This document shows, piece by piece, positions 1-7,699 of a stretch of 22,927 nt of DNA. The DNA is from Chara braunii. Its lineage: Eukaryota; Streptophyta; Charophyceae; Charales; Characeae. The translations under genes and the position numbers were made by a program. The notes under the pieces are model-generated. The model ran no database searches and had not been told where the DNA came from. It worked only from the letters and a program-made list of their open reading frames with translations. Within the stretch, counting starts at the first letter, position 1; each line of letters begins with the position of its first letter. The DNA lies in assembly GCA_003427395.1 (NCBI GenBank), contig BFEA01000172.1, positions 844,685 to 867,611 on the forward strand. The letters are read 5' to 3'.

Positions 1-78
<78 letters not shown>
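1..78. repeat. (CT)n microsatellite
   Basis: Thirty-nine uninterrupted CT dinucleotides run from the first base of the window. The true array probably continues to the left. It ends directly at an R1 retroposon fragment. Confidence 0.99.
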
Positions 79-79
<1 letters not shown>

Positions 80-80
80 A

Positions 81-135
81 AGCTCCAATCTATTCATGGG
101 GAGAAGCACGTGCTGAGAACGGGGCCCAGCGTCCC
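81..135 (-). mobile_element. R1 retroposon fragment, copy i
   Basis: This 55-base stretch aligns with 5041-5093 and 7638-7690: the blocks GCTCCA-TCTATT, GGGGAG, CACCTGCTG-like, and GGTCCAGCGTCCC-like all occur in the same order. I call the family R1. The minus strand is its retroposon orientation, because better copies end in a poly(A) tract on that strand. This copy keeps only the 5' part and has several mismatches. It abuts the (CT)n array on the left. Confidence 0.7.
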
Positions 136-136
136 T

Positions 137-235
137 CATGAAATGATACAGAAGAGTTTTGTTTTTTTTCTTTTTTTAAATCATTCCTTAATGTAAAATC
201 TGAGGCCGGGCATGAAATGATACGGAAGAGTTTTG
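137..235 (-). mobile_element. Short retroposed insert with 25-bp target-site duplication
   Basis: Two 25-base direct repeats (137-161 and 211-235, one mismatch, both starting CATGAAATGATAC) flank a 49-base insert (162-210). On the minus strand the insert ends GATTTAAAAAAAG and then runs into an A-rich tail. Long direct repeats around a sequence with a 3' A tract are the usual signature of target-primed reverse transcription. What is seen is the repeat and the tail. That it is a severely 5'-truncated retroposon is inference. The source element is not recognised. Confidence 0.6.
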
Positions 236-241
236 AAATAC

Positions 242-417
242 CGGGGCTATTCAGATAGGAAAAGAAAAAAAGTGTGAGGCACAAGGCCTCAATAAGCCCT
301 ACCGGGCCCCTGTTTGCAACAGGTCGGCCGCCCGAAGTGAAGGCAGGCTCGGCAGACGACAAGAGGCCTATTTGGACTACTTCGCAACTGGGGGGAATTT
401 TATTCTGAATAGCCCCG
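242..417. mobile_element. Small inverted-repeat (MITE-like) element
   Basis: A perfect 14-base inverted repeat (CGGGGCTATTCAGA at 242-255 and its complement at 404-417) bounds a 176-base segment without coding potential. Both inner edges continue into A/T-rich sequence. Length and termini resemble a non-autonomous TIR transposon, and the GGGG-start recalls PIF/Harbinger-type ends. No clear target-site duplication is visible, so the transposon call is tentative. Confidence 0.45.
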
Positions 418-895
418 CTATTCGCAGTTGCGCAGCGCCAGTTGGTTGAAGGCGGCCAGGCCCTGGCCTCCTTTATCAAATGTGTCTAAGTCAGGCCCTG
501 GGCGAGATACGCAGCATGGACCCAACTCAGGCTGCGGGCAGTTGGGCACGGGTAACTGTCGGTGGCCCTGGGCCTGATTCGTTTGGACTGAGGCTCAGCC
601 TCCTTGGGCCTACCGGAAGCTTCTGGGCAGGGACCCAGCGCAGCCAGGCTGCACGCAAGGCAGGCAAGCCACTTCGATTTAGGAAGGGCCTGCCCACACA
701 TTGGACATTCAGGCACTGGCTGCATGCTGCGCTAACGGTGGCCAGCGCTCACGCGCTCACGTGCAAGCTGGAAGGAGCAGGCAGCCATAGCCGAGCTGCG
801 CTGCTGTATGCTGGATGGGGCGCGGGGCGCAAGGTGGTCCTTGGGTGCATGTGGTATCTGTGAGTTGGGGAACAAGGTTTTGAGTGATACGAGAG
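418..895. other. Unassigned sequence
   Basis: GC-rich unique sequence. Open frames exist on both strands but have biased composition and no recognisable motif. I see no RNA gene or repeat here. Confidence 0.5.
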
Positions 896-901
896 ACATA
901 C

Positions 902-1069
902 CTGGTGCTTGAAGCGTACGGCATTGGCCGAGATCTGCTGGTACTTCGGGGAGCTGTTGGCGTCATCGGTGGCATTGTAGAATAGGCTAGATAGGATCCG
1001 CCATCTGTAGTCTGGGCGCCGAACGCCAGATAGGATATCGACATTGGTTCTTCGTTGATGATGATGAGA
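902..1069 (-). CDS. Possible coding exon, unknown protein
   Basis: On the minus strand a frame is open for 56 codons from a TAG at 1070-1072 down to position 902, where it meets CAG|GTATGT, a good splice-donor match in phase 0. The predicted peptide has balanced composition: it contains RRPDYRWRILSSLFYNATDD, followed by a segment ending in VRFKHQ. Its composition is unlike the low-complexity frames around it. No acceptor was fixed with confidence; TACAG and CCCAG lie near 1005-1015 in this frame. I do not recognise the family. It could be an exon of a host gene, a pseudogene piece or chance. Confidence 0.28.
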
Positions 1070-1345
1070 CTATTTTCCAGCATAATTGTCAATTATGAGC
1101 TTTTGCTGTATTCTTATTTGGTGGAACTCGTGATGCAATTCTGCTATTGGTTTGAGGTCACGACTATCTGGTCTCATGTGTATGATGCTGTTTGATTTCT
1201 GAAGTTCGCTATGGCTCATCTTCGTTGCAAACGGTAAGAAGCAAAATAAAATTTTGCAGCAGGTTCTCTGATGCTCTCATGCCCGCATTCTCACGGCGCA
1301 CGGGACCAGTGCATGACTCTGTGAAGCTAGTCGATACAAAAGAGA

Positions 1346-1381
1346 GGGGTGGGGGGGGGGGGGGTGGGGGGGGGGGGGGGG
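1346..1381. repeat. G-rich homopolymer run
   Basis: A run of G broken by two T bases, about 36 bases long. It could form a G-quadruplex on the plus strand and is likely to be length-uncertain in the assembly. Confidence 0.95.
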
Positions 1382-1576
1382 TTAACTATTTTCTGAGGCA
1401 TTTGCTGTTCTGTGAAATGAAAAAAAAATAATAATAATAAAAAAGGAGCCCACTGCCGAAGGCTGGACTATGATACAGGTCGGGAAAGCGGCCGGCATCC
1501 CTCAGAACATGAATGGCAGAGCCTTGTTGGATTGAACGAAGCTTCCCGCGCCAGCCTCGAACCTGGCTCTTACCTG

Positions 1577-1665
1577 TTGGTTCTATTACCATCCTGTTGG
1601 TTGTCAAATTCTCTCAATCCTAATGGTTCTCTTACCACCACAGGATTGCAGGTCTCCACAGGAAG

Positions 1666-1702
<37 letters not shown>
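1577..1702 (+). mobile_element. R1-related retroposon 3' end with poly(A), copy vi
   Basis: The segment includes TGGTTCTCTTACCACCA, which matches the reverse complement of 4994-5010 in R1 copy ii. It is followed by 37 A residues (1666-1702), giving the same orientation relative to the A tail as the other R1 copies. Upstream are degenerate repeats of a TTGGTTCT-ATTACC motif. The 5' limit is unclear. Confidence 0.55.
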
Positions 1703-1703
<1 letters not shown>

Positions 1704-1866
1704 AGAAGAGCCTGGATCCTGGGCCAATCAAACACCACAGGATACAGGTTCTATTGCCACGGGAATTTGGCTTAGTGGTCTCCTTGCTGACGGGCTCGGT
1801 CCGGAATCGGTAGTTTCTTTGCTGAACATGCCTTCCGGACTCGAGCCGGTGTTCTTTGTTTTCTTT

Positions 1867-1969
1867 TAGACTCATTGTCCATTTGTTGGGGCTTTGGTCC
1901 CGGTACTTAGGCCTTTTCTAGATCTATTGTCTATTTGACGGGTTTCGATCCCAGTACCTTGGTCTTTTC
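1867..1969 (+). repeat. Diverged 52-bp tandem duplication
   Basis: Two units start at 1867 (TAGACTCATTGTCC) and 1919 (TAGATCTATTGTCT). Each continues through ATTTG, GGG, TTTGGTCCCGGTAC or TTCGATCCCAGTAC, and ends in CTTTTC. Divergence is about a quarter of positions, so the duplication is old. No gene is present. A shorter echo (TTGTCTGCGGAGTAATTGTC) lies near 2025-2048. Confidence 0.6.
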
Positions 1970-2236
1970 TCTGAGGTAGGCCCTATGCAGTGGAAGGCGT
2001 TTTTTTCCGGACGTGTTGTGTAGTTGTCTGCGGAGTAATTGTCTGTGGTAGGTCATGATGACTCTATTCCTTCTAGATAAATACGCAGACCGTAGTAAGA
2101 CTACGCTTGCGACGCCAACTAAGACCCCTGAAGAGCTGCTGGCCTGGCGGACCAGCCGAAACTAGTCGGGTCATTTCCGCTGTGCTTCATTGTTATATTT
2201 TAAGTACAGTCGCGTTCTGGCGTATTATCTTTTCTC

Positions 2237-2312
2237 CTTCTTCTTCTTCTTTCTTCTTCTTCTTCCTTCTTCTTCTTCTTCTTCTTCTTCTTCTTCTTCT
2301 TCTTCTTCTTCT
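2237..2312 (+). repeat. (TTC)n microsatellite
   Basis: Near-perfect TTC/CTT trinucleotide array of about 76 bases with two early interruptions. Leucine- or serine-rich frames over it are translation artefacts of the repeat. Confidence 0.97.
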
Positions 2313-2456
2313 AGTCCCTTTTGGTGTCTAATATGTCATGATGCTGACTTTTCTTGTCCATTTGACTTGACCTGGCTAAGTATTTCGACTGGATTTCACT
2401 GTCTATTGCTGAGACGGGCTGTGTTGATGATTGCTTTGTAGTAAGCTCTTCGGCAT

Positions 2457-2484
2457 ACTACTACTACTACTACTACTACTACTA
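2457..2484 (+). repeat. (ACT)n microsatellite
   Basis: Nine or so uninterrupted ACT/CTA trinucleotides. Confidence 0.97.
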
Positions 2485-2558
2485 ACAATCAAAAACAATC
2501 CGCACAAACAACCGTAAACTGCCAGTAACATTCAGAAGGGAGTTAAGAAGAAGAAGGG

Positions 2559-2592
2559 AAAAAAAAAAAAAAAAAAAAAAAAAAAGAAGAGA
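2559..2592 (+). repeat. Poly(A) tract followed by AGA-rich sequence
   Basis: Twenty-seven A residues bounded by GAAGAAG and GAAGAGAGAG. It may be the tail of an unrecognised retroposon or a decayed AAG microsatellite. Confidence 0.9.
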
Positions 2593-2599
2593 GAGAGTA

Positions 2600-3779
2600 C
2601 AGGTCTGTCCGGTATATGCAGTGGGTCTAGACTCTAAAGCTGTTCGATTCAGGCCTGGGGGTCAATAACGAAAGCTGGAGGCCATTTTGAGCAGGCACAG
2701 TCGCAGGCCCGCGAGCCTTGGAAGGCAGCTTCGTCAACTCAGGCTTGTTTGTATGAAGTGGTGGTTCAAACCACCAGCACACGCGGGCCTGCAGGCGCTG
2801 CACTGTTCGTCAAGCTTTTCTGAACCGCCAGCGGCCAGAGGCACATTTTTTTTTCTGTTTTCGCTGGTGCCGCCAGCCGTTGTAGTCCGCCCGGCACGAC
2901 CCGCGCAATTTTTGAAAGTAGGCGACGAATATATTTCTGCAAGGCGGGGGGCAAGTACTAGCAGTTTAAAACATAAGAGTAGAAGAAGAGTTTACCTGAA
3001 TCTCAATAAACTAGACCAAGATCATGAGTAATCAATGCTGGTCAGGGTTCCTTCGGCCAGACGGAAGGAAGCGTGAGTGTGTATTATAATGTATTCAATT
3101 TTGAATTTTTGACTTACCGGGGGAATAGGAACCGGACTGACGCTCCCCAGAATGGATATGGAGCCAGGGCCATCAGGACCTGTTTATAAATTAAAAAAAA
3201 AAGGAAAAAAAAAAAAAGGATCATGACTGTCACACCACAAGGTACACACACACCAGCTAAGGAGTCAGGACATGTCCAGACTCCAAAACAGTGTTTGGTC
3301 TGCAGCTAGACCGGGTGCATTTCATGTCTGCCACTGCACAGAGCAGAGAGCAGCACTCAGTGAAAACAGAAGAGAAAAATTGAAAAGAGAATCTCAAAGA
3401 CAAGGTACTAGTTTAAAAAAAAAAGGGGATATCCCTAAACCTTTTTGCATCCATCCGGTTCCGTAATGGATTGAACTCGTGACTGTTAAAAAAAAAGAGA
3501 AACAAGTGCAGCCGGGGCATGCTTTGAAACCCTAAAGGCAAAAAAAATCACGGCAGGGCAAAAAGAAGAGCCGCCGGAGTCGAAAAGGGGACTGGCAGTT
3601 GAAATCTATCCTATGTCTAGTTATGACACCCGGGTTGACTACTTTCATTGGCCTTTCCAGCTCGGCCGCTGTTCTTGTTGCCCACGCAAGTTTTTTTGGC
3701 CCATTTTTAACTCTGTTGTGACATAAAAGCACTCCCCCCCCAAAAAAAAGAGAACAATGACGTATTGAGGCCCCCCACG
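2600..3779. other. Unassigned, A-rich intergenic sequence
   Basis: No gene, RNA gene or recognised repeat family was found. It contains several short A runs (about 3192-3218, 3413-3424, 3488-3497), a short palindrome TGGTGGTT-CA-AACCACCA near 2759-2776, and C- and A-homopolymers at 3735-3748. Open frames are short and compositionally biased. A minus-strand TTCAATCC near 3465-3475 resembles a tRNA B box but has no A-box partner. Confidence 0.5.
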
Positions 3780-3804
3780 GCTGGTAGAGGTGATTGCCTG
3801 TACC

Positions 3805-3955
3805 AGCATCCCTTGGGCGGGGGATCACAGCTGGAAACGGCTGCTAATACTCCATAAGCTGAGGAGTAAAAGGAGGAATCCGCCCTAGGACAGACTTGCG
3901 TCTGATTAGCTAGTTGGTGAGATAATGGCTTACCAAGGCAACGATCAGTAGCTGA

Positions 3956-4006
<51 letters not shown>

Positions 4007-4080
4007 AGGGAGGCAGCAGTGGGGAATTTTCCGCAATGGGTGAAAGCCTGACGGAGCAATGCCGCGTGGAGGTAGAAGGA
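3805..4080 (+). pseudogene. rrn16: Plastid-type 16S rRNA gene fragment
   Basis: About 275 bases match the 5' domain of small-subunit rRNA in order: CAGCTGGAAACGGCTGCTAA (3829-3848), the TGATTAGCTAGTTGGTGAGA helix, CCACACTGGGACTGAGACAC, GGAGGCAGCAGTGGGGAATT, and GCAATGCCGCGTGGAGG. In E. coli numbering this is roughly 135-420. TTTTCCGCAATGGG and the long AAAGGAGGAATCCGCCC insertion are cyanobacterial/plastid rather than mitochondrial signatures. The conserved ACTCCTACGGG is changed to ACTCCTAAGGG. The fragment is cut at both ends, so it is not functional. It joins a SINE head within a few bases at the 3' end. The likeliest origin is a nuclear plastid insertion. A reverse-transcribed rRNA chimera is the alternative. 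Confidence 0.9.
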
Positions 4081-4082
4081 TG

Positions 4083-4265
4083 ATGTAGCTCAGTGGTCAG
4101 AGCAGCCGTTGGAAATGCGCATTGTGGTATGAGGTTGCGGGTTCAAATCCGCAGCCTTGCGCATGGACACCGCCACGGCGTTAGAATGACACACGGCTGG
4201 ACACACATCCCCTTGGGTTGACGCATGGTAAGCTATTACAGACACTGCCTGCGGACCAACCCTAG
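4083..4265 (+). mobile_element. tRNA-derived SINE, copy A
   Basis: The head is tRNA-like: A box TAGCTCAGTGG (4086-4096), D-stem GCTC...GAGC, and B box GGGTTCAAATCCGC (4139-4152) with a TGCGG/CCGCA T-stem. The anticodon arm does not fold well, so it is not a tRNA gene. The body runs on through GCGCATGGACACCG, TTAGAATGACACACGGCTGG and ATTACAGACACTGCCTGCG. It aligns closely with the minus strand of 17241-17424 and with 21556 onward. Transcription by RNA polymerase III from the A and B boxes is expected of this class. The 5' end abuts the 16S fragment. Confidence 0.85.
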
Positions 4266-4299
4266 CTTGGCCTGTCATCTCTTCAAAGAACACATGGTT

Positions 4300-4470
4300 C
4301 CCTCTACAGAGTACTACACATATCTGGCCTTCAGGCACATACATCTCGCTATACAGTTACACAGAGCACACATAGCCTGAGGGCAGACACAAACACGGCT
4401 CGTGAACATATATACACATAGCCTGCGGGGTCATACAAACATACATAGGCTCTGGGCACACATATACACA
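4300..4470. repeat. CA-rich degenerate repeat
   Basis: ACATAGCCTG-rich units recur near 4370, 4420 and 4445 in ACACATA-rich sequence. The reverse complement (GGCTATGTGTATAT-like) recurs at 16795-16815 and 16943-16985. In both places the repeat lies 3' of a copy of the same SINE, so it may be part of a longer composite unit. Not a gene. Confidence 0.4.
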
Positions 4471-4740
4471 CAACTATGATACCGGGCTGGGCGGGGCTAT
4501 CAGGTATATGACGGGGTCTACTCACGCATGGCTTAGCTCTAGGGTAGGGTAGCCTGGGATGTAAGTCGCTCCAGCTAGTCTGAGTTCCGCCTAGCCTTGG
4601 GTAAGTTAGGGGAAGGACGGTAGGATGTGTCCGTGGACGCTGGCTTGCCTTGCCTAGGTACCCCTGCTGGGTAGACTCTCTGAATTGGGCCTGTAGAAGA
4701 TTGCACGAGCCTGGCGTCCGAAGTTCCCGTACGGCAAGGT

Positions 4741-4943
4741 TTGTCCGCTTCTGCTTCCACTAGGGCTGGGGGGTTCGCCCAGCCTTCGTGCTTGTCACTG
4801 CTGTCTGGTCCAAGTTGCCCTCTATACTGGTAGCAGTGGTAGGGTGACGGTCCCGCGTGCTGGTCACACTGAGGTACGATAGTAGGGACAGGGGGTGCGC
4901 TGGGAGTATTAACGTGGGGATGGGTATGGTAGGTGGCCTATCC
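4741..4943 (+). mobile_element. R2 retroposon, 5' portion of an interrupted copy
   Basis: The blocks CACTAGGGCTG, CTGCTGT-GGTCCAAGTT, GTGCTGGTCACACTGAGGTA and GGGAGTATTAACGTGGGGAT align in order with the minus strand of 7020-7258. I call the family R2. The homology stops at GGCCTATCC, immediately before the T-tract of an R1 insertion, and resumes near 5343. Nothing in it looks coding. Confidence 0.7.
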
Positions 4944-5093
4944 TTTTTTTTTTTTTTTTTGACTTTAAAGCCCTTATGTAAGTCCTCCATCCCGATGGTG
5001 GTAAGAGAACCACCAGGATCGAGGGCTTACCTGTCGGGCTGCTCCATCTATTGGTGGGGAGCGGCACCTGCTGGAAACCGGGTCCAGCGTCCC
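4944..5093 (-). mobile_element. R1 retroposon with A tail, copy ii
   Basis: Read on the minus strand the element runs from GGGACGCTGGACCCGGTTTC through TCCCCACCAATAGATGGAGC and GGTGGTTCTCTTACCACC to GGGCTTTAAAG followed by an A tract (T run 4944-4960 on the plus strand). The other R1 copies share these blocks. It sits inside an R2 copy, so it inserted later. The 5' limit could lie further right, up to about 5340. Confidence 0.75.
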
Positions 5094-5290
5094 ATATTTA
5101 CAATTCAAAACACACAAATTAGCAATCAATGTTGTGAAGGCTGTAGTTGTTCCCTTGTCCCTCCGGGTCCCCATTGTCCCTTGGAGCTGCTAGTGTGCCC
5201 AACCCAAATCCGAGCACCCCTTGAGGATATAAACAGCCTTATCCTGCAGCCCCCCTTATACCAGAACACAGGCTAAAAGTTCTTATGGAT

Positions 5291-5335
5291 CTCTTAAGCC
5301 CTTAAATCCCCGAATCCCTTAAACCCCGTAATCTC
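5291..5335 (+). repeat. Degenerate telomere-like CCCTTAAA repeats
   Basis: Units resembling CTTAAGCCC, TTAAATCCCC, GAATCCC and TTAAACCCC follow each other at 7- to 10-base spacing. They recall the plant-type telomere unit CCCTAAA but are imperfect. The match may be chance. Confidence 0.3.
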
Positions 5336-5342
5336 ATCTGCC

Positions 5343-5471
5343 CCTTGAATCCTGTCAGGACAACCATTGGCTTCCGCTGCCAGCTATCACAGCGGGTCTG
5401 GTCCTTGGCCTCTACAACACCCTGGGCTTTAAAAAACAAAACCAAAAAAAAAAGAAAAAAAAAAAGCTCGC
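5343..5471 (+). mobile_element. R2 retroposon 3' end with A-rich tail
   Basis: GTCAGGACAACCATTGGCT, then GGCCTCTACAACACCCTGGG and CTTTAAA, followed by an A-rich tail to about 5465. The same order is seen on the minus strand at 7040-6955, where the two R2 halves are contiguous. A third copy of the last 30 bases lies at 20815-20845. This half is separated from the 5' portion (4741-4943) by the R1 insertion and about 250 further bases. Confidence 0.7.
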
Positions 5472-5483
5472 CACTGGGCTGTT

Positions 5484-5510
5484 CCCCCCCCCCCCCCCCG
5501 AAAAAAAAAA
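5484..5510. repeat. C16 run followed by G and A10
   Basis: Sixteen C residues, one G, then ten A residues. Length is likely uncertain. G-quadruplex potential lies on the minus strand. Confidence 0.9.
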
Positions 5511-5953
5511 GCAACTCGGGGAATGTTGTCCCAACAGCTGTAGAGGACACGAAGCCAGCAAAAGGTGCCCCATGACCGAGAAAAGACCGCATTTCTTTTG
5601 TACCCTTCAACCACCACTACCTCTGAGCCTCTTCTTGCCGACGTGGAAAAGGACTGTGCGAGAAGCTTTGCCGAAGCGCCAGCATGATGGTTTTTTTTTT
5701 TGGCTGCCGCCACCAGCCATCTTGGACGGTAGCACGCTCACCCAAAGAATGTGGTGTATATCAGCACCACTAACACTCGCGGGGGCGTTTTGTTTATGAA
5801 AAAAAAAAGGCGATATCAGTGTTTCGAGTATGCCAGTGAGAGGTGGTGGTTGTTTAACGACCAATCTGCAGATATTGCCTGCTTGATTGCATATTTGACT
5901 TCAGCACGAACCATTTGCGGGGTAAAGTGTTTGTCCCGTCTGACAGCAGAATT

Positions 5954-5976
5954 GGGGGGGGGGGGGGGGGGGGGGG
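5954..5976. repeat. G23 homopolymer
   Basis: Twenty-three uninterrupted G residues just upstream of an unrecognised open reading frame. A frame running through it would encode polyglycine, which is an artefact. Confidence 0.97.
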
Positions 5977-5995
5977 AGATCACAAGGTCCATAAA

Positions 5996-6307
5996 ATGGC
6001 TCCTTTCAAGGTCCCCTATGACAGAGGAGTGTGTCAGGCCTGCTTCCTCTCCAGGCTGCTGCTCCAAGAGAACAAACTCATCATACCAGCGGAACGCAGC
6101 ATCTCGTATTGGTACCCGGAGAGTTTCTCCACCAAGCCCACAATGTTCAGGAGAAGTCAGGCTGCAGACAAAAATGCGGACTATCTTCCTTACATGTACC
6201 TGGGCAAATGGGGCACAAAGGACTTGCCTTCACAGTACGTTTTCCACACCGGAGGCCAGCTGGTACAGCAAGGGGTGCGACCAGCCAAAGGAAGCCGGTG
6301 TGCTTAA
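5996..6307 (+). CDS. Unrecognised ORF, 103 residues
   Basis: From the ATG at 5996 the frame stays open for 103 codons to a TAA-region stop at 6305-6307. The frame could also extend upstream to 5915 through the G23 run, which I regard as unlikely. The product begins MAPFKVPYDRGVCQACFLSR, contains ISYWYPESF and LPYMYLGKWGTKDLPSQYVF, and has a balanced amino-acid composition rich in aromatic residues. There is no signal peptide or obvious membrane segment. I do not recognise the family. It could be an exon, a processed pseudogene or a chance frame. A GT at GCTG|GTACAG (about 6261) could be a donor. No promoter is visible. Confidence 0.3.
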   Translation: MAPFKVPYDRGVCQACFLSRLLLQENKLIIPAERSISYWYPESFSTKPTMFRRSQAADKNADYLPYMYLGKWGTKDLPSQYVFHTGGQLVQQGVRPAKGSRCA

Positions 6308-6557
6308 CAACAGATATTACTAAGTCTATCAGGTTCTTCTAATATCGCATCAAAGCGCTGGCCAGTCGAGGTTCAGGATTCCTTTATCCACTGCGCTGCC
6401 ATCCATCATTTGGCGACAGTCCATGAAATATAAACCACAGGTCTAGACCTAGGTGATAACCTAGGTGAGTAAAATATTCATGTAGCGGCACCACCTCACA
6501 ACGCTGCTGTGGGTGGTCCCAAACCCAGTCCCTAGGATCTACTGGGAGGTCGTAAGC

Positions 6558-6559
<2 letters not shown>

Positions 6560-6623
<64 letters not shown>
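6560..6623 (+). repeat. (GA)n microsatellite
   Basis: About 32 uninterrupted GA dinucleotides. Arg-Glu and Ser-Leu frames across it are artefacts. Confidence 0.98.
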
Positions 6624-6626
<3 letters not shown>

Positions 6627-6629
6627 GTC

Positions 6630-6930
6630 TCGGCTATCATCAGTCTCCAGCACACAAACAGGCATCAGCAGATCCAGCGGAGGAAGATGGCAAAGGTTCA
6701 GGCGGCATCTGGAGACTCAGGGCATACTCACACGGGGACCTAAGGTCACAAATATCTGGGAAGCGTGGTACCATGTATTTGCTGCTTCGGGTGCCCATGT
6801 GGTCACATGCACGTTCTGTGTCCACAAAGGACACAGTGGGGGGCCCGACATTTGCACCTCCCAGCAAGTGCACGTAGTCACACTGCTTACCCGAAAAAAT
6901 ATATAGAGTTTTTTATTTCCTCCCAAGGCT
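6630..6930. other. Unassigned sequence
   Basis: No gene or repeat family recognised. A short inverted repeat TGTGTCC-ACAAA-GGACACA lies at about 6819-6837. The right end grades into the A-tail region of the R2 copy. Confidence 0.5.
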
Positions 6931-6935
6931 GATTT

Positions 6936-7258
6936 TTCTTTTATATTATTTTTTATTAAAGAAAAGCCCAGGGTGTTGTAGAGGCCGGTTACTAGGCACA
7001 CATTGATCGCCAGGAGCGGTCAGCCATGGTCGTCCTGAGGGAACGAGGCTTACCTTCCCATCCCATCCTCACGTCAATACTCCTAGTGCAACCCCTTAGT
7101 ATCTCTACTATACTACCTCAGTGTGACCAGCACTCAGGACCATTCCCCTATCGAGGGGAACTTGGACCGAACAGCAGTGGACCAACCAGTGACTCACGCC
7201 CTCTGCTCGCCCACCACAGCCCTAGTCTGCCACACACAGTCTAGCTGATTTTAAGGGG
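6936..7258 (-). mobile_element. R2 retroposon, uninterrupted copy
   Basis: On the minus strand the order is CTAGGGCTGTGGTGGGCGAG, GGTCCAAGTTCCCCTC, GTGCTGGTCACACTGAGGTA, GGGAGTATTGACGTGAGGAT, TCAGGACGACCATGGCT and GGCCTCTACAACACCCTGGG, then CTTTTCTTTAATAAAA as an A-rich tail (6936-6961). It aligns with both halves of the split copy at 4741-5430 and so defines the uninterrupted element. Its 5' part is embedded in a tandem array (7181-7536). Confidence 0.72.
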
Positions 7259-7536
7259 GGTACTTAGTCATCGAAACGCCTATCATTATCATTAGTTGAT
7301 CCAGACCAACCAGCGACTCACGCCCTCTATCATCATCAGTTAATCCAGACCAACCAGTGACTCACGCCCTCTACTCACCCACCACAGCCCTAGTCTGCCA
7401 CAGGCAGTCTAGCTGATTTTTAGGCGGGGTACTTAGTCATCGAAACGCCTATCATCATCATTAGTTGATCCGGACCAACCAGCGACTCAGGGATACTTAT
7501 CATCGAATGCCCATCATCATTGTCAGTTGATCATAA
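7181..7536. repeat. Tandem array with alternating long and short units
   Basis: Units beginning ACCAACCAGYGACTCA start at 7181, 7305, 7349 and 7474, giving spacings of 124, 44 and 125 bases. A last partial unit ends near 7536. The long units share CACCACAGCCCTAGTCTGCC, TCTAGCTGATTTT, GGTACTTAGTCATCGAAACG and a (CAT)n-rich stretch. The short unit lacks the central part. The array coincides with the 5' part of R2 on the minus strand, as expected if internal repeats expanded or contracted by unequal exchange. Confidence 0.85.
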
Positions 7537-7550
7537 CCTCCTCCTAGCCC

Positions 7551-7690
7551 TTTTTTTTTTTTTTTTATTTTTTTAAACTGATCCCTCTAGTGCTAGCGAT
7601 GCTGATAAGAACAGCCACCGGTAGCACCAGGGGGTAGGCTCCATCTATTGGTGGGGAGCATCACCTGCGGGAAAACGGGTCCAGCGTCCC
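7551..7690 (-). mobile_element. R1 retroposon with A tail, copy iii
   Basis: On the minus strand it runs from GGGACGCTGGACCCGTTTTC through CTCCCCACCAATAGATGGAG, GGTGCTACCGGTGGCTG and TCAGCATCGCTAGCACTAG to ATCAGTTTAAAAAAAT and an A tract (T run 7551-7574). The 5' half matches copies i and ii. The 3' half matches copy v (21145-21200) and copy iv. Confidence 0.75.
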
Positions 7691-7699
7691 TTACAAGTA

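Noticed and set aside
90-479. Minus-strand ORF of 129 codons
   Set aside because: It crosses the R1 fragment, a target-site duplication and a MITE-like element; its composition follows these repeats.
2107-2441. Leucine- or serine-rich proteins
   Set aside because: They are translations of the (TTC)n microsatellite.
3805-4080. Bacterial contamination or a working rRNA gene
   Set aside because: The fragment is short, cut at both ends, carries a change in a near-universal segment, and is embedded in eukaryotic repeats.
4083-4158. Functional tRNA gene
   Set aside because: A and B boxes and T-arm are good, but the anticodon and acceptor stems do not pair, and the same sequence recurs at two other sites with a shared SINE body.
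5915-5995. Upstream extension of the unknown ORF through polyglycine
   Set aside because: It reads through a G23 run whose length and frame are not reliable.
6360-6410. tRNA-like head on the minus strand (TGGCAGCGCAGTGG)
   Set aside because: A plausible A box, but no B box at a suitable distance.
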